Below, piece after piece: positions 27,633-37,577 of a stretch of DNA of 64,000 bases (its first letter is position 1; the number at the start of each line of letters is the position of its first letter). The stretch comes from Hyphomonadaceae bacterium (GTDB lineage: Bacteria > Pseudomonadota > Alphaproteobacteria > Caulobacterales > Hyphomonadaceae). A program made the position numbers and the translations under genes. The notes beneath the pieces were generated by a model. It saw nothing but the letters and a program-made list of their open reading frames with translations, was not told where the DNA came from and made no database searches. The stretch lies in assembly GCA_030697555.1 (NCBI GenBank), contig JAUYPV010000005.1, positions 34,034-98,033 on the forward strand, written 5' to 3'.

Positions 27633-28364
27633 ATGAAGAAGATCTACGCCTTCCTTAACAACATGGACTCGCGGGCGTGGCGCACCATCTGGGTGTCTGT
27701 CGCCCTGCTGGTCGGCGTCGGCGCGATCGTCGCGCTGGGCAAGAGCGGGCTGTTCGTTGACGACGTCGAACTCTGGCTCGAAGGCCTGCGCAACAGCCCG
27801 TGGGCGCTGCCCGCCGTCATCCTCATCTTTGTCATCGCCGGCCTCGTCGTGCCGCTCTTCCTGCTCGCCGGCGCCTGCGTCCTCGCCTTCGGCCCGTGGG
27901 TGGGCTTCCTCTACGCCATGCTCGGAACGTTCGTGTCGAGCTGGCTGCAATTCTATCTCGGCCGCTTGGGCGGGGCCGGCCTGCTCAAGCGCTACGGCGG
28001 CGACAAGGTGCACCGCCTCTCGCGCTTCATCGGCCGCAACGACTTCCTTGCCAGCATGGTCGTCCGCAACGTGCCCGTCGCGCCGGCCCTTGTCGTCAAC
28101 ATGGCGTTCGGCGCCAGCCACGCCAATCTGTGGCGCTTCCTGGCAGGCATGACACTTGGCTCGGTTCCGAAGATCGCTATCGTCGCGCTGCTCGGCCAGT
28201 CGGTGGACTCCGCGCTCGGTGGCGGCGTTGCGCTAGGGCTAGGCGCCGCTCTTGCCGTGATCGGCATCTGGGTCACGGTTGCGCTGGCCGCCCGCAAGGC
28301 TGTGAGGGGCGGCGACCTGGATGGCGATGACGAGGGCGACGAACCCGGTGAAGGCAAGACCTGA
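27633..28364 (+). CDS. TVP38/TMEM64 (VTT domain, DedA-like) membrane protein
   Basis: A 243-residue inner-membrane protein. The VTT/SNARE-associated domain covers about 60-200: VVPLFLLAGACVLAFGPWVG, then YLGRLGGAGLLKR, then VVRNVPVAPALVVNMAFGAS, matching the family's re-entrant and Arg-containing motifs. The C-terminus is acidic (GGDLDGDDEGDEPGEG). Relatives take part in lipid scrambling or membrane homeostasis, but the function here is not established. It overlaps the following TfoX-like gene by 44 nt. Confidence 0.88.
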   Translation: MKKIYAFLNNMDSRAWRTIWVSVALLVGVGAIVALGKSGLFVDDVELWLEGLRNSPWALPAVILIFVIAGLVVPLFLLAGACVLAFGPWVGFLYAMLGTFVSSWLQFYLGRLGGAGLLKRYGGDKVHRLSRFIGRNDFLASMVVRNVPVAPALVVNMAFGASHANLWRFLAGMTLGSVPKIAIVALLGQSVDSALGGGVALGLGAALAVIGIWVTVALAARKAVRGGDLDGDDEGDEPGEGKT

Positions 28365-28692
28365 AAAGAAATCCTCCGCCACGGATCTCAAGGGCCTTGC
28401 CGCCTTGCCCAGCCTCGGCAAGGCGTCGGCGGATCTCCTCGTCGATGTGGGCATCACCACGCCGGCCATGCTGCGGAAGATCGGTGCGGAGGAAGCCTGG
28501 CGCCGCCTGCGCTTCGCCCACGGCAAGCGCGTCACCGTCACCTGGATCTACGCCCTCGACATTGCCATTCGGGGCATACACTGGAAGGAGCTGAGCGAGA
28601 CGCGGGCGGCAAAGCTCAAGGCCGCCGCTGAAGCCGTAAAGGCGGAGATCGACGGTCCCTCAAGCAAGCGCACTAAGGTTCGCAACTCCTGA
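28321..28692 (+). CDS. TfoX C-terminal-domain protein
   Basis: A 123-residue protein made of a Lys/Arg-rich N-terminus and a TfoX_C (PF04994) domain. The domain is a helix-hairpin-helix-like fold: LAALPSLGKASADLLVDVGI, then LRKIGAEEAWRRLRF, then ALDIAIRGIHWKEL. TfoX/Sxy proteins regulate competence in gamma-proteobacteria, but stand-alone C-terminal domains are common elsewhere without known function. It begins inside the 3' end of the VTT gene (44-nt overlap) and its 3' end overlaps the convergent DUF1353 gene by 33 bp. ATG 28327 is an alternative start. Confidence 0.78.
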   Translation: MAMTRATNPVKARPEKKSSATDLKGLAALPSLGKASADLLVDVGITTPAMLRKIGAEEAWRRLRFAHGKRVTVTWIYALDIAIRGIHWKELSETRAAKLKAAAEAVKAEIDGPSSKRTKVRNS

Positions 28693-29268
28693 CACCATCG
28701 TCGCGATGTGGTCGACGCGTCTTTCCAGTTCGTCGACATCGTCGGTTTCGCCCTGGCGAAGCGTGGCTTCCGCGATGATCGAGAAATCGCGTTCCATCCT
28801 TTCGTCTTCCCGGGATTTCACGGCCCGTGGACCGCTCTTGGCAAGACCTTCCAATGAGAGTGAGGGCGACATCCATTGCGGCATGACGCTGGCGCTAAAC
28901 CATGCGCCGATCCGGACACCGACGTAGAGGATCATTGCCTGGCTGATGCTGCACCCGCCGTCCCGGCAGGCCTGGTAGAACATCTTGTCGGCCGCCCGGC
29001 GTTGTTGCGCGTTGGCCCCGATGCAGGCGACGTCATGGACGATCGAGGCGCGGCGATAGTCACCGCTGTAGGGCGAGCCGACCAGCGACCACAAGGCGCG
29101 CGGAATGGTGGCGCCATCGACGACCGTGCCCTGGGGCGCATTCCACGCGACACCCTTCCAGTCGCGATAGGAGAAGCCCTTGAGCAGCTCCATGTTGCGG
29201 TCTGCAATGTTGGGCTGGGTCAGCCATTTGGTTTCCGGCTGCCCTGAAAAGTTCGCCTCGTTCGCCAT
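28660..29268 (-). CDS. DUF1353 family protein
   Basis: A 202-residue protein. The first 130 residues match DUF1353: VAWNAPQGTVVDGATIPRALWSLVG, then YRRASIVHDVACIGA with the conserved His-Asp, and RRAADKMFYQACRDGG. DUF1353 occurs in phages and bacteria and may be a metal-dependent hydrolase, but this is unproven. A hydrophobic stretch (MILYVGVRIGAWF) follows, then an acidic helical tail. Its 3' end overlaps the TfoX-like gene. It diverges from leuA. Confidence 0.78.
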   Translation of the reverse strand: MANEANFSGQPETKWLTQPNIADRNMELLKGFSYRDWKGVAWNAPQGTVVDGATIPRALWSLVGSPYSGDYRRASIVHDVACIGANAQQRRAADKMFYQACRDGGCSISQAMILYVGVRIGAWFSASVMPQWMSPSLSLEGLAKSGPRAVKSREDERMERDFSIIAEATLRQGETDDVDELERRVDHIATMVSGVANLSALA

Positions 29269-29440
29269 GTCATCCCCCGATCTCTGCCCGGCTCATTCTG
29301 GCCTTTCATGCCAGTCCGAGCGAGCCGGGCTAACCCCTGCTTCGCCCGCGTGGTCGGGAGATCGACCGTCCAGCCCATCGCCCGGGGAAAGCATGATCCT
29401 GCCTCCGCCCTGCCCAAAAAGGGTGCGGATGCCCTGCCGC

Positions 29441-29469
29441 TTGACGTGAGGCTCAAGCCGAAGGATAGA
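29441..29469 (+). promoter_or_regulatory. Candidate promoter of the leuA leader
   Basis: TTGACG (29441-29446), a 17-bp spacer and GATAGA (29464-29469) resemble a sigma-70-type -35/-10 pair. Transcription would start near 29476, which is the A of the leader-peptide ATG, so the leader would be translated from a leaderless or nearly leaderless mRNA. Confidence 0.5.
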
Positions 29470-29475
29470 ACAATC

Positions 29476-29547
29476 ATGCGCAAACAGGGTCTCACCCTTC
29501 GCCTTTCCCTGACGGGGCTGCTTAGCAGCCCCTGGGCGCGTTCGTGA
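29476..29547 (+). CDS. leuL: leuA leader peptide
   Basis: A 23-residue reading frame beginning MRKQGLTLRLSLTGLLSS. Six of its codons are Leu (positions 6, 8, 10, 12, 15 and 16), the signature of a leucine-sensing attenuator peptide. It ends 76 bp before the leuA start codon. An AAGGA precedes the ATG by 10 nt, but the best promoter would place the transcript start at the ATG itself. The Leu codons 15-16 lie inside the first hairpin. Confidence 0.85.
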   Translation: MRKQGLTLRLSLTGLLSSPWARS

Positions 29548-29617
29548 TCCGGGCTTAGTCCGCGGGTCGCGCGTCCAGGGGTCCCAAGCACCCTCCGACA
29601 AAGCCCTGACAGGACGC
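29514..29617 (+). promoter_or_regulatory. leuA leader RNA structures
   Basis: A perfect 8-bp hairpin GGGGCTGC-TTA-GCAGCCCC (29514-29532) overlaps the Leu codons. Downstream, GCGTCC (29571-29576) can pair with GGACGC (29612-29617), which covers the leuA ribosome-binding site AGGACG. No hairpin with a T-run is present, so control may be translational or Rho-dependent rather than a classical terminator. Confidence 0.5.
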
Positions 29618-29623
29618 CCCCCA

Positions 29624-31192
29624 ATGACCGCCCCCACACCGAGCACCTCCGACAAAGCCGCTTCGGCTAAAGAGAGGGTCTTGATCTTTGACACCACCAT
29701 GCGCGACGGCGAGCAGTCGCCCGGCGCCTCGATGACCATCCGCGAAAAGCTGGAACTCGCCGAACTCCTCCAGGAGATGAAAGTCGACATCTGCGAGGCC
29801 GGCTTCGCCGCGTCTTCCGAAGGCGACTTCCAGTGCGTCAGCCAGATCGCCGAACTGGCCAGGGACATGGTCATCTGTTCGCTGGCCCGCTCGACGCTCA
29901 CCGATATCGACCGGGCAGGGGAAGCGGTGCGCAAGGCGAAGCAGCCGCGCATTCACACCTTCATCTCGACCAGCCCCGTGCACATGAAGCACAAGCTGAA
30001 GATGGGTCCGAACGCCGTCCTCGAGGCCATCGGCGCATCCGTCACGCACTCCCGCAAATTCGTCGGCGACGTCGAATGGTCGGCGGAAGACGCCACCCGC
30101 ACCGAATTCGATTTCCTCTGCAAGGCGATCGACGTCGCGATCCAGTCCGGCGCCACCGTCATCAACGTCCCCGACACCGTCGGCTATTCGCACCCCGCCG
30201 AATACGGCGCGCTGATCCGCCGCCTGATCGAGAACATCCCGAACTCTGATAAAGTCATCTGGTCCACTCACTGCCACAATGACCTCGGCCTCGCTGTCGC
30301 CAACTCGCTGGCCGGAGTGATCAATGGCGCGCGCCAGATCGAGTGCGCAGTCAACGGCATGGGCGAGCGCGCCGGCAACGCCGCGCTGGAAGAGTGCGTC
30401 ATGGCGCTGAAAGTGCGTGGCGACTCCATGCCGTTCTACACCGAGGTGGTGACGCAGAAGCTCGCGCGCGCCTCCAAGATGGTCTCGTCCATCACCGGGT
30501 TCCCGGTTCAGTACAACAAGGCCATCGTCGGCAAGAACGCCTTCGCGCACGAAAGCGGCATCCACCAGGACGGCATGCTCAAGCACCGCGAAACCTACGA
30601 GATCATGCAGCCGGAAGATGTCGGCGTGCCCTCGACCTCGCTGATCATGGGCAAGCTCTCCGGCCGCAACGCCTTCCGCGACAAGCTGGAATCGCTGGGC
30701 TACGTCCTCGAGGCCGCCGCCCTCAACGACGCCTTCAAGCGCTTCAAGGATCTCGCCGACAAGAAGAAGCACGTCTTCGACGAAGACATCATCGCGCTCG
30801 TCGACGATCAGCTCGCCGGCGCGCAGGAGAAGATCTCGCTGACGAAACTGCGTGTCATGGCCGGCACCGAAGGCCCGCAGTCCGCCGAGATCGAACTCTC
30901 GATCGAAGGCGAGATCCGTTCCACCACCGCCACCGGCAATGGTCCGGTCGACGCCGTCTTCAACGGCATCCGCCAGCTCTGCCCGCACACGGCGGTTCTC
31001 GAACTCTACCAGGTCAACGCCGTCACCGAGGGCACCGACGCCCAGGCCACCGTCTCCGTGCGGTTGGCAGACCAGGGCCTAGTCGCCACCGGCAAGGCCT
31101 CCGACCCGGACACGTTGGTGGCGTCAGCAAGAGCCTACGTCCACGCGCTCAACAAACTCGAAGTGCGTCGCGCAAAGGCGATGGCGGCCTAA
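29624..31192 (+). CDS. leuA: 2-Isopropylmalate synthase LeuA
   Basis: Commits 2-ketoisovalerate to leucine synthesis by condensation with acetyl-CoA. The 522-residue protein has the HMGL-like TIM barrel: [18 protein letters not shown] with the metal-binding Asp, [18 protein letters not shown] with the metal-binding His residues, and [14 protein letters not shown]. The C-terminal LeuA dimer/regulatory domain (about 395-510) binds leucine for feedback inhibition. The start is ATG 29624 with AGGACG upstream. Its product joins the pathway fed by IlvB/N/C at 9.6-15.7 kb. Expression is expected to respond to the Leu-rich leader peptide. Confidence 0.97.
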   Translation: MTAPTPSTSDKAASAKERVLIFDTTMRDGEQSPGASMTIREKLELAELLQEMKVDICEAGFAASSEGDFQCVSQIAELARDMVICSLARSTLTDIDRAGEAVRKAKQPRIHTFISTSPVHMKHKLKMGPNAVLEAIGASVTHSRKFVGDVEWSAEDATRTEFDFLCKAIDVAIQSGATVINVPDTVGYSHPAEYGALIRRLIENIPNSDKVIWSTHCHNDLGLAVANSLAGVINGARQIECAVNGMGERAGNAALEECVMALKVRGDSMPFYTEVVTQKLARASKMVSSITGFPVQYNKAIVGKNAFAHESGIHQDGMLKHRETYEIMQPEDVGVPSTSLIMGKLSGRNAFRDKLESLGYVLEAAALNDAFKRFKDLADKKKHVFDEDIIALVDDQLAGAQEKISLTKLRVMAGTEGPQSAEIELSIEGEIRSTTATGNGPVDAVFNGIRQLCPHTAVLELYQVNAVTEGTDAQATVSVRLADQGLVATGKASDPDTLVASARAYVHALNKLEVRRAKAMAA

Positions 31193-31210
31193 GCGGCGCT
31201 CACAGGCGCC

Positions 31211-31297
31211 GTAGGGTGCATGAAGGCAAAGCCGCAATGCACCTCTTTCGTGGGCGCGGCGCGATGGCGCCTTCCCGCTGCGCTCCATGCACCCAAC
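31211..31297 (+). repeat. GTAGGGTGCAT palindromic repeat, copy 1
   Basis: An 87-bp element starting GTAGGGTGCAT and ending ATGCACCCAAC, one mismatch from the perfect inverted end. It contains AATGCACCTCTTTCGT at 31236-31251, which is shared with copy 2 at 32125-32222 in the same orientation. Confidence 0.8.
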
Positions 31298-31478
31298 GCA
31301 ACGCGATGACTGTACGAAATGGGGGATGAAACCGCTCAAATCCGCAGGTTAAGGACGCGCGCCGAAAGTTTTTTCAGAAAAAGATTCTGAAGTGGTCCAA
31401 GCGCTTGCGCCGCTTTCCGCCAAATCCCGTTCGAAATAATCGTGCAACTTATCCTGCTGGGTCCCGGACGGGCGGATA

Positions 31479-32042
31479 ATGCCGCGCATGGATTGGACAG
31501 GGATCATCCTCCGTCTGCTTGCGTGGCTGCGGCCGCTGCTCTGGTACGAGCACGGCTTCTGCCGCCTCGTGAACGTGATGCTGCGCATGTGGGAGGACGA
31601 ACCCAGCCGTCGCTGGTTCGCCGAAAACGCACCCGGCCGCGCCGATCTCGAGCAGAAGATCGCCGACGCCGAACAGTGTCTCAACATCATCGTCGCGCTG
31701 CGCGCCCGGGAGATGCTGGGTCTTCCTGTCAAGCCCGAAGACCGGCCCGGTCTCAGGGGACGCGGCGCCCGCATCCACTCAGCCCCAACGATGGAACGGC
31801 TCGGCCAGCGCCTGGCGCGGCTCGCCGAGCGCTACGCGGACAAGGAACGCCTGGCCCGCCTGCGCGCCGCGCGGATGCGCCGCGAGCGCGACGAGGCGCC
31901 TGTCGTGCTCTCAGCCGATCACCGGCCGGCCCACGCTGCCCCTGCTGCTGCCGCTGCTGCCGCTGCTGCTGCCCTGCTTTTCCCCACGCTCAGGCGCATC
32001 GTCGCTCCAACCGCGGCCCCGCGCATCCGCGCGCCGCCCTGA
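31479..32042 (+). CDS. Hypothetical Arg/Ala-rich protein
   Basis: A 187-residue protein of no recognised family. The N-terminus is amphipathic and Trp-rich (MDWTGIILRLLAWLRPLLWYEHG). The middle is helical and charged (GRADLEQKIADAEQCLNIIVAL; ERLGQRLARLAERYADKERLARL). A GCTGCC-type repeat encodes ten consecutive alanines near the C-terminus. ATG 31488 is an alternative start. The gene is bracketed by two copies of the same palindromic repeat. Codon use is typical of the region, so it is likely real, but the function is unknown. Confidence 0.55.
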   Translation: MPRMDWTGIILRLLAWLRPLLWYEHGFCRLVNVMLRMWEDEPSRRWFAENAPGRADLEQKIADAEQCLNIIVALRAREMLGLPVKPEDRPGLRGRGARIHSAPTMERLGQRLARLAERYADKERLARLRAARMRRERDEAPVVLSADHRPAHAAPAAAAAAAAAALLFPTLRRIVAPTAAPRIRAPP

Positions 32043-32124
32043 CCTTGTCGCCGCAATTGAAGCCAACCCAACCCGCCGGCCCCCCGACGAGATCGAGAGC
32101 TCATGTCCAAATCAAGCGAACAAC

Positions 32125-32222
32125 GTAGGGTGCATGAATCCCCCGGACCTGATCCGGGGGTAATGCACCTCTTTCGTCGGCGTGGTGAGATGGTGCATTC
32201 CGCTCCGCTACATGCACCCTAC
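32125..32222 (+). repeat. GTAGGGTGCAT palindromic repeat, copy 2
   Basis: A 98-bp element with perfect 11-bp inverted ends (GTAGGGTGCAT / ATGCACCCTAC) and the shared inner block AATGCACCTCTTTCGT at 32162-32177. It carries its own inner hairpin, CCCCCGGACCTGATCCGGGGG. It ends 19 bp before the VOC gene. Confidence 0.85.
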
Positions 32223-32241
32223 ATTACCGTCAGGAGGCCTT

Positions 32242-32628
32242 ATGCCCGCCGAGCTGAACCACACCATCGTCCACGCAAAGGACAAGGTCGCCTCGGCCCG
32301 CTTCCTGTCGGACATCCTCGGCTTGCCGAAGCCCAAGCCCTTTGGTCCCTTCATGGTCGTCGACGCCGCCAACGGCGTCAGCCTCGATTTCATCTCGGCG
32401 GAAAATCACGAGATCATCGTCGAGCACTACGCTTTCCTGGTCAGCGAATCCGAGTTCGACGAGATCTTCGGCCGCATCCGAGAACGCCGCCTCGACTACT
32501 GGGCCGATCCCGCGCGCCGAACGAAAGGCGAGATCAACCACCACGATGGCGGCCGCGGCGTCTACTGGCTCGATCCTAACGGCCACGTGCTGGAGATCAT
32601 CACGCGGCCTTACAGCTCTGGCGGCTGA
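32242..32628 (+). CDS. VOC family (glyoxalase/dioxygenase-like) protein
   Basis: A 128-residue single-domain vicinal-oxygen-chelate protein. It begins LNHTIVHAKDKVASARFLSDIL, where the His is a usual metal ligand, and ends RGVYWLDPNGHVLEIITRPY, where the Glu is a usual ligand. HYAFLVSESEFDEIF supplies the second beta-strand module. A strong AGGAGG lies at 32233-32238, so ATG 32242 is secure. The substrate is unknown: relatives are glyoxalases, dioxygenases and resistance proteins. The upstream repeat element ends within its promoter region. Confidence 0.87.
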   Translation: MPAELNHTIVHAKDKVASARFLSDILGLPKPKPFGPFMVVDAANGVSLDFISAENHEIIVEHYAFLVSESEFDEIFGRIRERRLDYWADPARRTKGEINHHDGGRGVYWLDPNGHVLEIITRPYSSGG

Positions 32629-32747
32629 TCGCATGGAATTGACTTTTTTCGTGCGCTGGATCAAACACGCGCACCCAACTGGAGGACGCAAAATGAAGCC
32701 CGAGACGCACGCCTAGCCCTGCGCGCCCCTCCAGCTTCGGTGTCCCC

Positions 32748-34322
32748 ATGTCCCTCCTCGCTTTCGACCGCGCGTCGGCCGCCACGCCCGATGGCCGTGT
32801 CCTGTTCTCCGATCTCACGCTCACCGTCGGGCCCGAGCGTGTCGGCCTCGTCGGCCGCAATGGCTCGGGCAAGTCCACCCTGCTGGCCATCGTCGCCGGC
32901 GCGCGCGAGCCCTCGTCAGGCGCCGTCGCCGTCTCCGGCCGCATCGGCGTGCTGCAGCAGGAATGGCCGGACGAGACCATCACACTCGCCGAAGCCCTCG
33001 GCGTCTCGGAGCACGTCGTCCGCCTCCACCGCCTCGAAGCAGGCGAGGGGAGCGGAGGCGACCATGACCTCGCCGACTGGACGCTCGACCAGCGCATCGC
33101 CGACGCCTTCCGCGACACCGGCATGGACAAGCCGGACCTCGCGCGAACCATCGCCACCTTCAGCGGCGGCGAGCGCACCCGCATCGCCCTCGTGCGCCTG
33201 ATCCTCGCTCAGCCCGACATCCTCCTGCTTGACGAGCCCACCAACAATCTCGACGCCGACGGCCGCGGTCAGATCGCCGGCCTGCTGAAACGCTGGCGCG
33301 GGGCTGCCCTCGTCGCCAGCCACGATCGCGCCCTGCTGGAGCATATGGACCGCATCGTCGAGCTGACGCCCGTCGGCGTCACCATCCATGGCGGCGGCTG
33401 GTCCGCCTTCGCGGAAGCGCGCGACGCCGCCCGTCTCGAGGCCGAACGCGACCTCGAACGCGCCGAAAGCTCCTCCGCGAGACTCGCCTCCGAAATTCAG
33501 CAGCAGCGCGAAAAGCGCCAGAAGCGCGAGAAGACCGGCATCGCCGAGCGCCGCGCGGCCAGCCACTCCAAGATGGCGTTCGACTTCAAGCAGGACCGCG
33601 CCGAAGCCTCGCTCTCGCGCGACAATCGTCTCGCCGAGCGCCGCAAGGCCGAAGCCGACGAGGCGCTGGAGGCCGCGCGCAAGCGCATCGAGATCCTGAC
33701 GCCGCTCCATGTCGACACGCCAAGCGTGGCCTTGCCGGGCTCGCGCGACGTCCTCATCCTCGACAGCGTCGTCATGGAGCGCGACGACCGCCGCCTCTTC
33801 GGCCCCCTCTCCCTCCACATCCGCGGCCCCGAACGCATCGCCGTCAACGGCGCAAACGGTTCGGGCAAGACGACGCTACTCTGCCTCGTCGCCGGCGATG
33901 TCGAGCCATCGTCAGGCGTCATCCGCCGCTTCGAGGGCCGTATCGCGCTCCTTGATCAGCACGTCGCCTTGCTCGACCGCTCCGAAACCATCCTCGACAA
34001 CATGCAGCGCCTCAACCCGGAGCTGAACGAGTTCGAAGCCCGCTCCGCGCTCGCCCGCTTCGCCTTCCGCAACAAGTCAGCAATGTCTCTCGTCGGCGAC
34101 CTCAGCGGCGGCGAGCGCCTGCGCGCCGGCCTCGCCTGCCTCCTCGCCGCCCGCGAGCCGCCGCTGCTGCTGATGCTGGACGAGCCTACCAACCATCTCG
34201 ACATCCCCTCCGTCGAAGAGGTCGAGCAGGCGCTCGCTTCCTATGACGGCGCCCTCCTCGTCGTCAGCCACGACTCCGCCTTCCTCGAATCCATCGGCGT
34301 TACGCGCGAGATCAGGCTTTGA
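32748..34322 (+). CDS. ABC-F family ATPase
   Basis: A 524-residue soluble protein with two ABC domains and no membrane segment. Walker A motifs are GRNGSGKS (about 36-43) and GANGSGKT; signatures are FSGGERTRIAL and LSGGERLRAGL; Walker B regions are LLLDEPTNNLD and LMLDEPTNHLD. The charged linker between them is coiled and Arg/Glu-rich. ABC-F proteins act on ribosomes as translation factors or antibiotic-protection proteins; this one resembles the Uup/YheS type more than a known resistance determinant, but the subfamily is not certain. The 3' end overlaps the convergent EVE gene by 11 bp. Confidence 0.92.
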   Translation: MSLLAFDRASAATPDGRVLFSDLTLTVGPERVGLVGRNGSGKSTLLAIVAGAREPSSGAVAVSGRIGVLQQEWPDETITLAEALGVSEHVVRLHRLEAGEGSGGDHDLADWTLDQRIADAFRDTGMDKPDLARTIATFSGGERTRIALVRLILAQPDILLLDEPTNNLDADGRGQIAGLLKRWRGAALVASHDRALLEHMDRIVELTPVGVTIHGGGWSAFAEARDAARLEAERDLERAESSSARLASEIQQQREKRQKREKTGIAERRAASHSKMAFDFKQDRAEASLSRDNRLAERRKAEADEALEAARKRIEILTPLHVDTPSVALPGSRDVLILDSVVMERDDRRLFGPLSLHIRGPERIAVNGANGSGKTTLLCLVAGDVEPSSGVIRRFEGRIALLDQHVALLDRSETILDNMQRLNPELNEFEARSALARFAFRNKSAMSLVGDLSGGERLRAGLACLLAAREPPLLLMLDEPTNHLDIPSVEEVEQALASYDGALLVVSHDSAFLESIGVTREIRL

Positions 34323-34734
34323 CGCCGCCCAGCTTGCAGATGTGCTTCCACTCCGCATCGGTAACGGGCTGCACGGAGAGACGGCCGAGCTTCACCAGCA
34401 CCATCTCCTTCAGCTTCGCATCCGCCTTGATCTGCGCCAGCGTCACAGGAGTCTTCAGCGGCTCCACCGCGATAGTGTCGACCACCACCCACGGTTCGTC
34501 CTTGCCCGCGGTCGGGTCCGGATAGGCCGTCTTCCCGATCTCCACGATGCCGACGATCTGCTTCTCGTCGCCCGTGTGGTAGAAGAACGCCTTATCGCCC
34601 TTGCCCATCTTGGAGAGGTTCAGCTTCGCCGGATGCGCCCGCACACCCGTCCACGGCGTCCCCTTTTTCCCGGCCTTCACTTGGCTGTCCCAGGAAAACT
34701 CCTCGGGCTCCGACTTCACCAGCCAATACGCCAT
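34312..34734 (-). CDS. EVE domain protein
   Basis: A 140-residue single EVE domain (PUA-like fold, related to YTH/ASCH). Typical blocks are YWLVKSEPEEFSW, GVRAHPAKLNLSKMGKGDKAFFYHTGDEKQ, and WVVVDTIAVEPLKTPVTL. EVE proteins bind modified bases in DNA or RNA and often accompany restriction systems or conserved housekeeping genes. No methyltransferase or restriction gene is beside it here. ATG 34734 is the family start. It is convergent with the ABC-F gene and lies on the same strand as the MFS gene. Confidence 0.93.
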   Translation of the reverse strand: MAYWLVKSEPEEFSWDSQVKAGKKGTPWTGVRAHPAKLNLSKMGKGDKAFFYHTGDEKQIVGIVEIGKTAYPDPTAGKDEPWVVVDTIAVEPLKTPVTLAQIKADAKLKEMVLVKLGRLSVQPVTDAEWKHICKLGGVKA

Positions 34735-34784
34735 CGATCCCTCCAGCTCTGCGGATGGAGTTGTAGCGCATCGCGTGGGCGCGG

Positions 34785-36134
34785 CTAGACCTCGCCGTCG
34801 CGGCCGGTGAGGCTGCGAGCCTTCCTGAGCTGCGGGAATATCCACGCCCAGATAGCTGCAACGCCGATCGCGCCGATGCCGCCGATCACCACGGCCGGCA
34901 CAGCGCCAATGGCGGCCGGTCCGATGGCGTGCGCCATGGTCCCGGCCCTGAACTCGCCCAGTTCGTTGGAGGCCGACACGAACACCGAATTCACCGCGTT
35001 CACTCGCCCCCGCACATCGTCCGGCGTCCAGAGCTGCAGCAGCGTCTCGCGCACCACCACGCTCACCATGTCCGCCGCGCCCAGCAGGATCAGCGCCGTG
35101 ATGGACAGCCACGCCACGGTCGACAGCCCGAAGATCACCGTGAACACCCCGAACATGGCGACGCAGGCGAACATGATCTTCCCGGCGTGGTCCCTGATCG
35201 GGAACACAGCGATCAGGATCGCTACCAGGATCGCCCCGATCCCCGGCGCGGCGCGAAGCCAGCCAAGCCCCTCGGGTCCCAGATGCAGGATGTCCTCGGC
35301 ATAGACGGGCAGGAGGGCTACGACCCCGCCCATCAGCACGGCGAACAGGTCGAGTGATATCGCCCCCAGAATGATTTTCTGCTTCCAGATGAACCTGAAG
35401 CCGTCGAGCATGTTGGAAAGCGTTGGACGCTCCCGGGGCGGGCTCTTTGGCGGCTTGGGGATCGCAAAGACGAACAGCGCGCCAAGCATCATGAAGACGA
35501 AGCCGGTGATGTAGGCGACCTCCGGACCATGCCCGTCGATCAGCCCAGCGAGCTGCGGCTGGCCGGCATTGGCAAGCCAGTTGGTGAACGGCCGCTCGCC
35601 CAACCCGAGCAGCAGTCCGCCCGCGGCGGGCCCAACAATTGTGGCCGCCTGCCAGGCAGACGAGTTCCAGGTGACGGCGTTGGCGAAGTCCCGCGTCGGC
35701 ACCAGCGAGACGACCAGTGAAGACGAGGCCGGCCCCAGGAAAGCCCGGGCGACTCCGAAAACCACCAGGATCGACAGCATAAGGAAGGGCGTGATGATCC
35801 CGAGCGCCGTCAGCAGGGCCATCGCCACGGCGCAGGCGGCGGCGAGGACGATCGAAATACCCATGATCAGCCGCCGGCCGAACTGGTCGGCGGCGGTGCC
35901 CGTGACCAGCACCAGCAGCGCCAGCGGCAGGAACTGCACCAGTCCCACCAGGCCCGTGAAGAGGGCGGATTTGGTGATGGCGTAGATGTGCCAGATCACC
36001 GCCACGGACAGGATCTGGGCCCCGAACGTGGTCAGCACCCGGGCTGCGAAATAGAGCACAAAGGAGCCGTGACGGAAGGCGGCAAGCCTCCCGCCTGGCG
36101 CCTCTGGGGCGTCCTCGGTTGCGGCGTCAGTCAT
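34785..36134 (-). CDS. MFS transporter (EntS/MFS_3-like)
   Basis: A 449-residue major-facilitator protein with about 12 helices. The loop motif GTAADQFGRRLIMG between helices 2 and 3 is the MFS motif A, and SSLVVSLVPTRDFANAVTWNS resembles the MFS_3 group that includes the enterobactin exporter EntS. The central loop is basic (PKPPKSPPRERPTL). The substrate is unknown. ATG 36134 begins a short acidic cytoplasmic tail. It diverges from the mreB operon across about 350 bp. Confidence 0.9.
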   Translation of the reverse strand: MTDAATEDAPEAPGGRLAAFRHGSFVLYFAARVLTTFGAQILSVAVIWHIYAITKSALFTGLVGLVQFLPLALLVLVTGTAADQFGRRLIMGISIVLAAACAVAMALLTALGIITPFLMLSILVVFGVARAFLGPASSSLVVSLVPTRDFANAVTWNSSAWQAATIVGPAAGGLLLGLGERPFTNWLANAGQPQLAGLIDGHGPEVAYITGFVFMMLGALFVFAIPKPPKSPPRERPTLSNMLDGFRFIWKQKIILGAISLDLFAVLMGGVVALLPVYAEDILHLGPEGLGWLRAAPGIGAILVAILIAVFPIRDHAGKIMFACVAMFGVFTVIFGLSTVAWLSITALILLGAADMVSVVVRETLLQLWTPDDVRGRVNAVNSVFVSASNELGEFRAGTMAHAIGPAAIGAVPAVVIGGIGAIGVAAIWAWIFPQLRKARSLTGRDGEV

Positions 36135-37526
<1,392 letters not shown>

Positions 37527-37577
37527 TCTCCCGCTGCGGACGCGCCTGCGGCGGTGAGGCCGCAAGGAGCGACTTAG

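Noticed and set aside
31919..31980. GCTGCC-type trinucleotide repeat as a phase-variable tract
   Set aside because: The units are in codon frame (poly-Ala) and mixed with other codons, so slippage would only change length by whole residues; no evidence of phase variation.
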